Assembly (NCBI RefSeq): GCF_015461845.1
Contig: NZ_JACOPW010000009.1
Span: 124,001 to 188,000, forward strand
Reading direction: 5' to 3'
From: Pseudomonas mucoides
GTDB taxonomy: Bacteria; Pseudomonadota; Gammaproteobacteria; Pseudomonadales; Pseudomonadaceae
DNA: 64,000 nucleotides
A model generated the notes under the pieces. It did no database searches, was not told the DNA's origin, and saw nothing but the letters and a program-made list of their open reading frames with translations. Of this stretch, positions 35,146 through 43,848 are shown one piece after another. Both the position numbers and the translations under genes were made by a program. The stretch's first letter is position 1, and each line of letters begins with the position of its first letter.

Positions 35146-35320
35146 GGGTCACTCCTCAAGCGAAAAACACAAAGGGTGCAGCCGGAATAATCACGGCTGA
35201 TCAGACCTGTAGTTTTAGCGCCCCGGAGGTTACCCAACAAACGACCTTTAAGAGAGATATCATTCCGTTTATTCATGCTGCGAATTGCTGGTAAGAAAGA
35301 AACAAGAAAAAGGACTACCC

Positions 35321-36232
35321 ATGCTGAATAAACGTTACCTGCCGTCGATCACCGCGCTGCAGTGTTTCGAGGCCGTGACCCGGCATTTGAGCTTCACCCG
35401 GGCCGCCGAAGAGCTGAACCTGACCCAGAGCGCGGTCAGTAAACAGGTCGCGCAACTTGAAGAATTGTTGCAGCACTTGTTGTTCCGCCGCGTGCGCCGA
35501 CGCCTGCAAATGACTCCGGCCGGTGATTTGTACCTGGTGGAAGTCAGAAAAATCCTCACCCAGGTCGAGATGTCGACCCATTACCTGCGCTCCTACGGCG
35601 GGGAAACCGAAGTCTTGCGCGTCTCGACTCCGCCAACGTTCGGTGCGCGCTGGTTGGTGCCGCGCCTGAAAGGTTGGCGCCTGCGCCATCCCTCGATCCA
35701 TCTGGACCTGTGCAGCGAGCAGGAAGCCGACGATTTATTGCAAGGTCGCAGCGATCTGGCGTTCTACTTCGGCCAGGGTTCAAGGCCCGGGACCGAATGC
35801 CTGAAGCTGTTCGGCGAAGAACTGGTGCCGGTTTGCGCACCGGGCAGCCTCCCCGACAAGCCGTTCACCGACCCGACACAGCTCACCGACCTGGTCCTGC
35901 TGCAAAACGCTTCTCGCCCGCAGGCCTGGCACGACTGGTTCGACAGTCAGGGCTACCACACCGAACACAGCTACCATGGCCCGCGGTTTGAAACCTTCTA
36001 CATGTGCATTCGCGCCGCCCAGGTCGGCTGCGGCGTGGCGCTGTTGCCAAGGTTTTTGGTGGAAGAGGAATTGGCCGACGGCAAACTGGTCATCCCCTGG
36101 AAACACGCGATGCCGAGCACGGACGCCTATTACCTGGCGTATCCCGAGCATTCGGCGGAAGTGCCCAAGGTGCGGGATTTTGTGAAATGGATGCTGGAGC
36201 AGATAGATAGCCCGGATGGAGCACAAATCTAA
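35321..36232 (+). CDS. LysR-family regulator next to amaBA
   Basis: A 303-residue LysR regulator of the GcvA branch: helix-turn-helix SFTRAAEELNLTQSAVSKQV, then an effector domain beginning near LRVSTPPTFGARWLVPRLKG. The ATG at 35321 follows AAAAGGA, so it is preferred over an in-frame TTG at 35285. It diverges from amaB across a 175-bp region. The equivalent P. putida locus has the same layout, so lysine/pipecolate control is likely but unproven. It is followed by a REP hairpin. Confidence 0.9.
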   Translation: MLNKRYLPSITALQCFEAVTRHLSFTRAAEELNLTQSAVSKQVAQLEELLQHLLFRRVRRRLQMTPAGDLYLVEVRKILTQVEMSTHYLRSYGGETEVLRVSTPPTFGARWLVPRLKGWRLRHPSIHLDLCSEQEADDLLQGRSDLAFYFGQGSRPGTECLKLFGEELVPVCAPGSLPDKPFTDPTQLTDLVLLQNASRPQAWHDWFDSQGYHTEHSYHGPRFETFYMCIRAAQVGCGVALLPRFLVEEELADGKLVIPWKHAMPSTDAYYLAYPEHSAEVPKVRDFVKWMLEQIDSPDGAQI

Positions 36233-36245
36233 AGTTTCACTCAAT

Positions 36246-36279
36246 CCCTGTGGGAACGAGCTTGCTCGGTCCCACAGGG
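36246..36279. repeat. REP hairpin
   Basis: CCCTGTGGGA (36246-36255) and TCCCACAGGG (36270-36279) are exact complements, with an inner stem CGAGC-TT-GCTCG (36257-36268). It is a compact single REP between the LysR gene and pncB and may terminate lysR transcription. Confidence 0.8.
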
Positions 36280-36361
36280 GTCTGCTGTTGTCCAAAAAAT
36301 CGCTGGCAATTTTTACCCGTGATATGCGCCACTACCCCCATTCAATGCGGAGAACCCCGTT

Positions 36362-37588
36362 ATGAGCGAGAGCGTGTTTGGCGATCGCATCGTGCAGAAC
36401 CTGCTCGACACCGACTTCTACAAACTGACGATGATGCAGGCGGTGCTGCACAACTACCCGAACGTCGAAGTCGAATGGGAGTTTCGTTGCCGCAACAGTG
36501 AAGATTTGCGCCCGTACCTGGCGGAGATCCGTTTCCAGATCGAGCGTCTGGCAGAGTTGAGCCTGAGCCCTGATCAATTGGGTTTTCTGGAGCGCATCAG
36601 TTTTCTGAAGCCGGATTTCCTGCGGTTTCTCGGCTTGTTCCGCTTCAACCTGCGTTACATCCACACCGGCATCGAAAACGGCGAGTTGTTCATCCGCCTG
36701 CGCGGGCCGTGGCTGCATGTGATTCTGTTCGAAGTGCCGCTGCTGGCGATTGTCAGTGAAGTGCGCAACCGCTATCGCTACCGGGAGATCGTCCTGGAGC
36801 AGGCGCGCGAACAGCTGTACCGCAAGTTCGACTGGCTGACCGCCAACGCCAGCAGCGACGAATTGTCCGAGTTGCAGGTCGCCGATTTCGGCACGCGCCG
36901 GCGCTTTTCGTACCGCGTGCAAGAAGAAGTGGTCAACGTGCTCAAGCACGACTTCCCCGGGCGTTTCGTCGGCACCAGCAACGTGCACCTGTCCCGGGAA
37001 CTGGACATGAAACCGTTGGGCACCATGGCCCACGAATGGATCATGGCCCATCAACAGCTCGGTCCACGGCTGATCGACAGTCAAATTGCCGCGCTCGACT
37101 GCTGGGTGCGCGAGTACCGTGGCCTGCTGGGGATTGCCCTGACTGACTGCATCACCATGGATGCGTTCCTCGGTGATTTCGATCTGTTCTTCGCCAAGCT
37201 TTTCGACGGCCTGCGCCACGACTCGGGTGATCCGGTGGCATGGGCGGAAAAAGCCATCGCTCATTATCACAAGCTCGGCATCGACCCGATGAGCAAGACG
37301 CTGACATTCTCCGACAGCCTGACGCTGCCCAAGTCGCTGGAAATATTCCGCGCGCTGCGGGGTCGGATCAATGTCAGCTTTGGCATCGGTACCCACCTGA
37401 CCTGCGATATTCCAGGTGTCGAACCGATGAGCATCGTGCTTAAAATGACGGCCTGCAACGGCCAGCCCGTGGCAAAGATTTCTGATGAGCCTGGCAAGAC
37501 TCACTGCAAAGACCCGAATTTCGTCGCCTATTTGCGACACGTTTTCAAAGTACCTGCCGCCCTTTCAAGCACATCTAGCAAGGAGTGA
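36362..37588 (+). CDS. pncB: Nicotinate phosphoribosyltransferase
   Basis: A 408-residue enzyme of the NAD salvage pathway that makes nicotinate mononucleotide from nicotinate and PRPP with ATP hydrolysis. Family landmarks are the opening NLLDTDFYKLTMMQAVLHNY, VEWEFRCRN, DFGTRRRFSYRVQEEVV, GTMAHEWIMAHQQ and GTHLTCDIPG. Length fits PncB. GGAG precedes the ATG. It is followed four bases later by nadE, so one operon carries two steps of NAD salvage. Confidence 0.97.
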   Translation: MSESVFGDRIVQNLLDTDFYKLTMMQAVLHNYPNVEVEWEFRCRNSEDLRPYLAEIRFQIERLAELSLSPDQLGFLERISFLKPDFLRFLGLFRFNLRYIHTGIENGELFIRLRGPWLHVILFEVPLLAIVSEVRNRYRYREIVLEQAREQLYRKFDWLTANASSDELSELQVADFGTRRRFSYRVQEEVVNVLKHDFPGRFVGTSNVHLSRELDMKPLGTMAHEWIMAHQQLGPRLIDSQIAALDCWVREYRGLLGIALTDCITMDAFLGDFDLFFAKLFDGLRHDSGDPVAWAEKAIAHYHKLGIDPMSKTLTFSDSLTLPKSLEIFRALRGRINVSFGIGTHLTCDIPGVEPMSIVLKMTACNGQPVAKISDEPGKTHCKDPNFVAYLRHVFKVPAALSSTSSKE

Positions 37589-37592
37589 ATTC

Positions 37593-38420
37593 ATGCAAGC
37601 CGTACAGCGTGAGATTGCTGAGCAGCTCAAGGTTCAACCACCGTTCGCCGACGAGGCCGCCCTTGAGGCAGAAGTCGCCCGGCGGGTGAGTTTCATTCAG
37701 GATTGCCTGGTCAATTCCGGGCTCAAGACCCTGGTGCTGGGCATCAGCGGTGGCGTCGACTCCCTGACCGCCGGCCTGCTGGCCCAACGCGCGATGCGTG
37801 AACTGCGTCAGCGCACCGGCGACAAGAGTTACAAGTTCATCGCGGTGCGTTTGCCGTACGAGACTCAGTTCGATGAACACGATGCCCAGGCTTCGGTGGA
37901 CTTCATCGCCCCGGACGAACGCCACACCGTGAACATCGGCCCGGCGGTCAAATCCCTGGCCAATGAAGTCGCGGCCTTCGAAGGCAAGCACGCGGTGTCG
38001 GTGGATTTCGTGCTCGGCAACACCAAGGCGCGCATGCGCATGGTTGCTCAGTACACCATCGCCGGCGCGGCCCATGGCCTGGTGATCGGCACCGACCATG
38101 CGGCGGAAGCGGTGATGGGTTTCTTCACCAAGTTCGGTGACGGCGCCTGCGACCTGGCACCGTTGAGTGGGCTGGTGAAGAATCAGGTTCGCGATATTGC
38201 TCGCAGCTTTGGTGCACCGGAATCGTTGGTAGAGAAAATCCCTACGGCGGATCTGGAAGACCTGTCGCCGGGTAAGCCGGATGAAGCGTCCCATGGCGTG
38301 ACCTATGCCGAGATTGATGCGTTCCTGCACGGTGAGCCGGTGCGTGAGGAAGCGTTCAAGATCATTTGTGAGACTTACAAGAAAACTCATCACAAGCGGG
38401 TGATGCCGTTTGCGCCATAA
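37593..38420 (+). CDS. nadE: NH3-dependent NAD+ synthetase
   Basis: A 275-residue enzyme that amidates deamido-NAD to NAD using ammonia and ATP. The PP-loop LGISGGVDSLTAG is at ~residue 49. IGTDHAAEAVMGFFTKFGDG and KIPTADLEDLSPGKPDE are diagnostic. No glutaminase domain is present, so it is the short ammonia-dependent type. The ATG at 37593 follows AAGGAG; upstream in-frame starts fall inside pncB and are rejected. Confidence 0.97.
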   Translation: MQAVQREIAEQLKVQPPFADEAALEAEVARRVSFIQDCLVNSGLKTLVLGISGGVDSLTAGLLAQRAMRELRQRTGDKSYKFIAVRLPYETQFDEHDAQASVDFIAPDERHTVNIGPAVKSLANEVAAFEGKHAVSVDFVLGNTKARMRMVAQYTIAGAAHGLVIGTDHAAEAVMGFFTKFGDGACDLAPLSGLVKNQVRDIARSFGAPESLVEKIPTADLEDLSPGKPDEASHGVTYAEIDAFLHGEPVREEAFKIICETYKKTHHKRVMPFAP

Positions 38421-38443
38421 GGACGTCGGCGTCTGTATGACGC

Positions 38444-38535
38444 CTTCGCGGGCAAGCCACGCTCCCACAGATTTTGTGTCGGACGCCGGTAATGGGCACG
38501 ACGCAAATCCTGTGGGAGCGTGGCTTGCCCGCGAT
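38444..38535. repeat. Inverted REP doublet after nadE
   Basis: CTTCGCGGGCAAGCCACGCTCC from 38444 and the inverted copy GTGGGAGCGTGGCTTGCCCG ending near 38535 are separated by about 40 bp. It is of the GCGGGCAAGCC class and lies between convergent nadE and azu. Confidence 0.9.
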
Positions 38536-38564
38536 GAACGATGACTCGGTCAAACGTCAGGCAC

Positions 38565-38595
38565 AAAAAAAGCGTCCCAAGCGGACGCTTTTTTT
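38565..38595. terminator. Bidirectional intrinsic terminator (nadE / azu)
   Basis: AAAAAAAGCGTCC (38565-38577) and GGACGCTTTTTTT (38583-38595) form a perfect 13-bp stem with a 5-nt loop, giving a T-run on both strands between the convergent genes. Confidence 0.93.
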
Positions 38596-38610
38596 ATGAG
38601 CTCGATTCGA

Positions 38611-39057
38611 TTACTTCAGGGTAACCGTGCCTTTCATCATCGAGATGTGGCCCGGGAACGAGCAGAAGAAACCGTAATCGGTGCCCGCTGTCAGCTTCGA
38701 TACATCGATGGTCAGCGTATCCTTCTCTCCGGCTCCGATGATTTTGGTATGAGCAATAACGCGATCATCACCGTCTTTCAGATAGTTTTTGTCGATACCG
38801 GCTGCCAGGCCATCGGTAGCGATCGGCTGCATATCTGCCGCTTTACTGATCACCAGGTTATGGCCCATGACATTTTTCGGCAGGCTGCCGGAGTGGGTCA
38901 GCTCTACGGTAAACGTCTTACAGCTTTTGTCGATTTCGATGGCCTTGGTGTTGAAGGTCATTTGATCGGTGGAGTCGACAGTGGCCTTGCATTCAGCAGC
39001 CATCAGTTGGCTGCTAGCCAGTGTCAGCAGGGATACCGCAACAAGTTTGGCAAACAT
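38611..39057 (-). CDS. azu: Azurin precursor (blue copper protein)
   Basis: A 148-residue precursor: signal peptide MFAKLVAVSLLTLASSQLMA and a 128-residue mature protein starting AECKATV. Copper ligands of the type 1 site are visible: MGHNL (Gly45-His46), then CSFPGHISMMKG (Cys112, His117, Met121, mature numbering). Cys3 and Cys26 give the usual disulfide. It is a periplasmic electron carrier linked to denitrification and redox stress. The ATG at 39057 is fixed by the signal peptide and GGAG upstream. Confidence 0.98.
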   Translation of the reverse strand: MFAKLVAVSLLTLASSQLMAAECKATVDSTDQMTFNTKAIEIDKSCKTFTVELTHSGSLPKNVMGHNLVISKAADMQPIATDGLAAGIDKNYLKDGDDRVIAHTKIIGAGEKDTLTIDVSKLTAGTDYGFFCSFPGHISMMKGTVTLK

Positions 39058-39129
39058 GGTGAATCTCCAAGGCAGGGTTAACAAGAGTGCGAATGGACAG
39101 AAGACTGCCTGAAAACTGCGCAAGTTCCT

Positions 39130-39143
39130 ATGACCTGAATCAA
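39130..39143 (-). promoter_or_regulatory. Possible ANR/DNR (FNR-type) box upstream of azu
   Basis: On the reverse strand TTGAT-TCAG-GTCAT, with one perfect half-site and 8 of 10 matches to TTGAT-N4-ATCAA, about 75 bp before the azu start codon. In P. aeruginosa azurin is ANR-controlled, which makes the site plausible. No experiment is implied. Confidence 0.4.
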
Positions 39144-39251
39144 AAATTGTATACAACTTTCGGGCTATGACACCTATCGAAACAATCTACCAGCCAGACG
39201 TCTGGCCCGGCCCTATCATCAGGCCGTCATCCCTGATCTGGAGCGCCTGTC

Positions 39252-39341
39252 ATGTCCTTTAACAGCCTGTTGCGCAGTTTGCTTGCCGCCTACGCCTGTG
39301 GTGCCAGCGGCACCTATGAAACACCCCAGCGCGAGGTTTAA
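39252..39341 (+). CDS. Possible 29-residue small protein
   Basis: An ATG-to-TAA frame of 30 codons between azu and the LOG gene. TGGAG lies 8 bases before the ATG, a good Shine-Dalgarno. The product starts MSFNSLLRSLLAAYACGAS, with a short hydrophobic N-terminal half and one Cys, and ends TPQREV. No family is recognised. It could also be a leader or chance frame, and codon use cannot be judged at this size. Confidence 0.35.
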   Translation: MSFNSLLRSLLAAYACGASGTYETPQREV

Positions 39342-39401
39342 CCCTTGGAGCGTAGCTGACCTGCCTTTATTCTGTGGGCCATCCTGACCCTGGAGTAAGG
39401 C

Positions 39402-39989
39402 ATGTCTTTAACGTCTGTTTGTGTATTTTGCGGCGCCAGCACCGGCACCCACCCAGCCTATCGTGAAGCGGCAGTTGCCTTGGGGCGAGCCTTGGCCGAG
39501 CGCAAGTTGACCCTGGTCTATGGCGGCGGTGCCGTCGGGCTGATGGGGATTGTGGCCGACGCGGCACTGGCGGCCGGCGGTGAAGTGATCGGGATCATCC
39601 CGCAAAGCCTCAAAGACAAGGAAATCGGCCACAGCGGCCTGACTCGTCTGGAAGTGGTCGACGGCATGCATGCGCGCAAGGCGCGGATGGCCGAACTCAG
39701 CGACGCGTTTATCGCGCTGCCCGGTGGCCTCGGCACCCTGGAAGAACTGTTCGAAGTCTGGACCTGGGGCCAGCTCGGCTATCACGGCAAGCCGCTCGGC
39801 CTGCTGGAAGTGAACGGTTTCTACAGCAAATTGACCGGTTTTCTTGATCATATCGTCGGCGAAGGCTTCGTTCGCGCACCGCACCGTGACATGCTGCAAG
39901 TGAGCGAATCACCGCAAACCCTGCTCGATGCCCTGGACGCCTGGCAACCGTCGGTCCTGCCAAAATGGACCGATCAAAAACCCAGCTAA
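39402..39989 (+). CDS. LOG-family protein (cytokinin riboside 5'-monophosphate phosphoribohydrolase-like)
   Basis: A 195-residue Rossmann-like protein with the family motifs VYGGGAVGLMG and PGGLGTLEELFE (PGGxGTxxE), and VVDGMHARKA. LOG proteins release the base from nucleoside monophosphates; in plants and some bacteria they activate cytokinins, and many bacterial ones are general nucleotide hydrolases. GGAG precedes the ATG. It occupies the same place after azurin as its P. aeruginosa counterpart (PA4923, from memory). Confidence 0.92.
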   Translation: MSLTSVCVFCGASTGTHPAYREAAVALGRALAERKLTLVYGGGAVGLMGIVADAALAAGGEVIGIIPQSLKDKEIGHSGLTRLEVVDGMHARKARMAELSDAFIALPGGLGTLEELFEVWTWGQLGYHGKPLGLLEVNGFYSKLTGFLDHIVGEGFVRAPHRDMLQVSESPQTLLDALDAWQPSVLPKWTDQKPS

Positions 39990-40057
39990 CGGCTCGGCAC
40001 CGATACAGGGCAGAATATGCGCCGCTCAACCTCACCTTCGACCCCAGAGGATCGCCC

Positions 40058-40246
40058 ATGGCTAAACCTAATTATTCCTTCGCCAAACGTCAGAGAGACT
40101 TGGCCAAGGAGCAGAAGAAAGAGGAAAAGCTTCAGCGCAAGAAAGCTACAGCTGAAGAAGAAGCAGCAGCACTGAACCCGGATGCCGAAGGCGAAGTGGC
40201 TACAGACGAAACTGAAGCACCGAAAGATCAGGCGCCCGACGCCTGA
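40058..40246 (+). CDS. Small charged conserved protein
   Basis: A 62-residue protein: a basic N-terminal half (MAKPNYSFAKRQRDLAKEQK, then Lys/Glu-rich, likely one helix) and an acidic C-terminal half (DETEAPKDQAPDA). The ATG at 40058 follows GAGG and is preferred over an in-frame start at 39965, which overlaps the LOG gene end. Similar small hypothetical proteins occur in other Pseudomonas. The function is unknown; an RNA- or ribosome-associated role is only a guess from charge. Confidence 0.75.
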   Translation: MAKPNYSFAKRQRDLAKEQKKEEKLQRKKATAEEEAAALNPDAEGEVATDETEAPKDQAPDA

Positions 40247-40383
40247 GACCCTCAGGGCCGGATGATCTGATCAGGCCCACCGGATCTGTGTCCAGGGTCA
40301 GCAGTTGTTTTTGCTGACCCTCACAGTCCCCCTCTGAAATACCCCAATCCATAGAACACACACACTCCTACAGGGGATCTGTG

Positions 40384-41274
40384 TTAATCCATTGGCATTA
40401 CGGTGACGCGGACTTCCGGGTCGTGATTGCCGCCCCCCAGAATCACCCCACGCAATGGCGAAACATCGGAGAAATCCCGGCCCCAGGCCAGGGTGATGTG
40501 CTCAAGTGCCGGCTGAACGTTGTTGGTCGGGTCGAAATCGACCCAGCCCAGCACCGGGCAAAACACCGAGACCCAGGCGTGGGACGCGTCCGCGCCGATC
40601 AATCGCGGCTGCCCCGGCGGTGGCTGAGTCAGCAGGTAACCGCTGATATAGCGCGCCGCCAGACCACGAGAACGCACGCACGCGAGCATCAGGTGGGCGA
40701 AATCCTGGCAGACCCCGCGTCGGCGCTCCAGCACTTCCACCAACGGCGTCGCCACTTGGGTCGCTTCGGCGTCGAAGGTGAACTCGCTGAAGATTTTCTC
40801 CATCAGGGCCTGAACGCCCCACAGCAACGGTCGCCCCGCGGGAAAACAGCTCTCGGAGAACTCGACGAAATTGCGCTTCAAATGCACGTAAGGCGATTCG
40901 AACCGATACCGGCAGGCTTCGAGTATGTCGGGGGACAGCGGCTGGCTGCTGTAGGTCAACGCATTGCGGGTGTCCTCCCAGGGCGGCGACTGTTTGAAGT
41001 CCAGCACGGGCCGGGGCAGGACCTCGACGGTCAGGCTGGCATTGACCAGCAATTCATCGTGCGGGCGCTCGAAGGCCAGGCGCGTGAGCGGATTGCCAAA
41101 CACATCCAGCTCATCCCGGCGCGTGGTCGGGTCGGGACTGATCTGCAATTGTCGAGCGGTGCAGCGTTGCCAGGCGCAGGGCCGCGGCCAGAGATGAGCG
41201 AGCTGCTGAGCCAAAGAAACCGGGCTGTCATAGTGATAATGGGTGTCGTGGAAAATCTGGTAGTGAGCACTCAT
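40384..41274 (-). CDS. Transglutaminase-like protein (third gene of the set)
   Basis: A 296-residue protein with the bacterial transglutaminase N-terminal domain (YQIFHDTHYHYDSPVSLAQQ) and a core with an intact Cys-His-Asp triad: RRGVCQDFAHLML (Cys), ADASHAWVSVFCP (His), GWVDFDPTNN (Asp). Members act as cysteine proteases or amide-forming enzymes. Its start overlaps the stop of the ATP-grasp gene (TGATG), so the two are translationally coupled. Confidence 0.9.
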   Translation of the reverse strand: MSAHYQIFHDTHYHYDSPVSLAQQLAHLWPRPCAWQRCTARQLQISPDPTTRRDELDVFGNPLTRLAFERPHDELLVNASLTVEVLPRPVLDFKQSPPWEDTRNALTYSSQPLSPDILEACRYRFESPYVHLKRNFVEFSESCFPAGRPLLWGVQALMEKIFSEFTFDAEATQVATPLVEVLERRRGVCQDFAHLMLACVRSRGLAARYISGYLLTQPPPGQPRLIGADASHAWVSVFCPVLGWVDFDPTNNVQPALEHITLAWGRDFSDVSPLRGVILGGGNHDPEVRVTVMPMD

Positions 41275-43760
41275 CAGACAGACACCGTACGTTGGCTGAC
41301 GTCATCGACATGAGCAAAATGGCGCAGGGCCAGGCGATCCGAGACCTGGCCACTGGCGTCGGCAATCTCTTGCAGCAAATCGGCCAGCCCATCGAGCGCG
41401 GCGCGAACGCTGGCTTCGCCGAACAAGGCGTTTTCCAGGCAGCCCAGATCGAACTGCGCCAGCCGCTCCACCAACAGCGGCAAACCGGCTTCGCGTGGCG
41501 CGCCAAAGTCGTCATTCAAGCGTTTCAGGGTTCGCGTCACCAACTTCAACTGGAACAGTACGGCGTGAGGGTTCTGCTCATCGAGCAGCAACAGGTCGAG
41601 CACCGGCAGCAATTGCGCCACCGCCAGATACCGCGAGCGGTAGGTGATGCTGCTGTTGCCCAACTCCAGCAGCCATTCCAGCCCGGCCTGATCAAAAGCC
41701 CCGGCACCGCGCAGAAACGCTGAAAGGCTGGCGCTGAGAAATTGCAGACGCTCGATCCGTCGGCCGATCATCAGGAAGCGCCAGCCTTCGTCGCGGGTCA
41801 TGTCGTCCAGGGCGAAACCTGACAGCGCCGCCAGCGACATCACTAGACGGTTGAGGAAATCCAGCAGCTCACCAAAGTCCGGCTCTCCGGTTTCCAGTTC
41901 CATGGCTTCGCGCTGCAATTCCACCAGCGCCTGCCAATTTTCCCGCGAGAGTTTGCCGCGCACTTGCGAGGCCGCCCACTGCAGGCGTTGCAGATTGGAA
42001 CGCAGGCTGAATGGCCAATCGTCACCGAGCAAGGCGGCCAACAAACGCTCCGGCAACTCGCCTTCATCGGGCAAAAGATTCAGCCGTTCACCGAGGTCGA
42101 CGGCCGCCTGCAAGGCTTGCGGATCATCGCCGTCGACGTAGCGCGCCAGCACGATCCGCAGCAGTCGCGCGCTGTCATCACAACGTTCGCAATAGCGGCC
42201 GAACCAAAACAGGTTTTCCACCACCCGCGAGGGCAGATAAGGGTCTCGCCGAACCAAGTCATGCACACCGATCGTGCGCTGGGTTTTCCATTGCTCGCCG
42301 CTGGGCGGACGATCCCCTAGTACCCACGTGTCCTTGCTCGCACCGCCGCGCTGCATCGACACCACTTCGGCGTCCGCCTCGGCCGCCACGCGGGTCAGAC
42401 CGCCGGGTAAAACCCGGTAGCCGTCATGGCTGGCCACGGCGTAGACGCGCATGCCGATGGCACGCGGTTGCAATTGACCGTCTTCGGCCTGCCAGATCGG
42501 CGCCTGGGACAACTGGGCCATTTCTTGCGCCACATAGGCATAAGGCCGCGCCTGCATGCGCTCAGCCAGGGCCTGACGCTGTTTTTCACTCAGATCACGG
42601 CCAAACACAGGCGCGAAGCTTTGAGACGGGAACGCTGGTTTGATCAGCAACTCTGGCAATTTTTCCAGCGCTTGAGCCAGCACGGGCGCCTCGCCGCACC
42701 ACCAGGTTGCGATGGACGGCAGGATCAGTTCTTCGCCGAACAGGAACTGATTGATCTTCGGCAGAAAGCCCAATAACCCCGGCGACTCCAGCACGCCGCT
42801 GCCGAGGGCATTCGCCACCAACACCCGCCCTCGCCGCACGGCTTCGAGCAGCCCCGGCACGCCCAGTGCAGAATCGGTGCGCAGCTCCAGCGGGTCGCAG
42901 AAATCATCGTCGAGCCGGCGCATGATTGCGTGAACCCGACGCAGGCCGCTCAGGGTTTTCAGGTAGACCGTGGCATCGCGCACCGTGAGGTCGCCGCCCT
43001 CCACCAATGGGTAACCGAGCTGACGCGCCAGATACAAGTGTTCGAAATAGCTTTCATTGAAGCGCCCCGGGGTCAGCAACACGATCAGCGGAGCTTCATC
43101 ATCGCGCGGGGCCTGACGAGCCAGGGTTTCCTGAAGCGTGCGGAAGAACCCGGCCAGATGCTGCACTTTCAAATCGCGATACAGCTCGGGAAAGGCCCGG
43201 GACACGATGGTGCGGTTTTCCAGGGCGTAACCGGCGCCGGACGGCGCTTGCGTCCGGTCCGCGGTGACCCACCAGCGGCCATCAGGCGTGCGTGCCAGAT
43301 CGACGGCATACAGATGCAGAAAAACCCCGTCGGGCGGCGCAATGCCCTGACAGGGCCAGAGGAAGTTGTTATGACCGAACACCAGTTCTGCCGGCAACAG
43401 ACCTTCGGCGATCAAGCGTTGCGGGCCGTACAGATCCGCCAGCACCGCATTCAACAGACGCGCCCGCTGTGCGATCCCAGCTGACAGCTGCGCCCACTCA
43501 TCCGCGGCAATCACATGGGGCAACAGATCCAGTTCCCACGGCCGATCCGCGCCTTTTGGATCGGCGTAAACGTTGTAGGTCACGCCGTTTTCCTGGATCT
43601 GCCGGGTCAACAAGGCCTGACGCAGCACCAATTGTGCAGGCGTGCTGCGTTGCAATTGGTCGATCAGCCGACGCCAGTGCGGGCGTACGGTGCCGCTGTC
43701 GTCGAGCAGTTCGTGATAAGTGCCCGCCGTCAGCGGGTAGCGGTCAAGCAGGTCAGGCAT
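41274..43760 (-). CDS. Circularly permuted ATP-grasp / alpha-E domain fusion protein
   Basis: An 828-residue fusion. The N-terminal ~480 residues are a circularly permuted ATP-grasp type 2 domain (MPDLLDRYPLTAGTYHELLD; VLLTPGRFNESYFEHLYLAR; a motif-rich NALGSGVLESPGLLGFLPKI). The C-terminal ~310 residues are the helical alpha-E domain (LPSRVVENLFWFGRYCERCDD onward). ATP-grasp domains join a carboxylate to an amine. In many bacteria this pair travels with transglutaminases, and the product is unknown. ATG at 43760 is chosen; an in-frame TTG at 43781 is less likely. It lies between the two transglutaminase genes. Confidence 0.9.
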   Translation of the reverse strand: MPDLLDRYPLTAGTYHELLDDSGTVRPHWRRLIDQLQRSTPAQLVLRQALLTRQIQENGVTYNVYADPKGADRPWELDLLPHVIAADEWAQLSAGIAQRARLLNAVLADLYGPQRLIAEGLLPAELVFGHNNFLWPCQGIAPPDGVFLHLYAVDLARTPDGRWWVTADRTQAPSGAGYALENRTIVSRAFPELYRDLKVQHLAGFFRTLQETLARQAPRDDEAPLIVLLTPGRFNESYFEHLYLARQLGYPLVEGGDLTVRDATVYLKTLSGLRRVHAIMRRLDDDFCDPLELRTDSALGVPGLLEAVRRGRVLVANALGSGVLESPGLLGFLPKINQFLFGEELILPSIATWWCGEAPVLAQALEKLPELLIKPAFPSQSFAPVFGRDLSEKQRQALAERMQARPYAYVAQEMAQLSQAPIWQAEDGQLQPRAIGMRVYAVASHDGYRVLPGGLTRVAAEADAEVVSMQRGGASKDTWVLGDRPPSGEQWKTQRTIGVHDLVRRDPYLPSRVVENLFWFGRYCERCDDSARLLRIVLARYVDGDDPQALQAAVDLGERLNLLPDEGELPERLLAALLGDDWPFSLRSNLQRLQWAASQVRGKLSRENWQALVELQREAMELETGEPDFGELLDFLNRLVMSLAALSGFALDDMTRDEGWRFLMIGRRIERLQFLSASLSAFLRGAGAFDQAGLEWLLELGNSSITYRSRYLAVAQLLPVLDLLLLDEQNPHAVLFQLKLVTRTLKRLNDDFGAPREAGLPLLVERLAQFDLGCLENALFGEASVRAALDGLADLLQEIADASGQVSDRLALRHFAHVDDVSQRTVSV

Positions 43761-43848
43761 GGAAAGCTCGGCAGACAGCAAAGAACAGTCAGACTAACGC
43801 ACGCTCATGACGCCCGGATAGACGAAAAATCCGAGCGTCGCGTACGAC

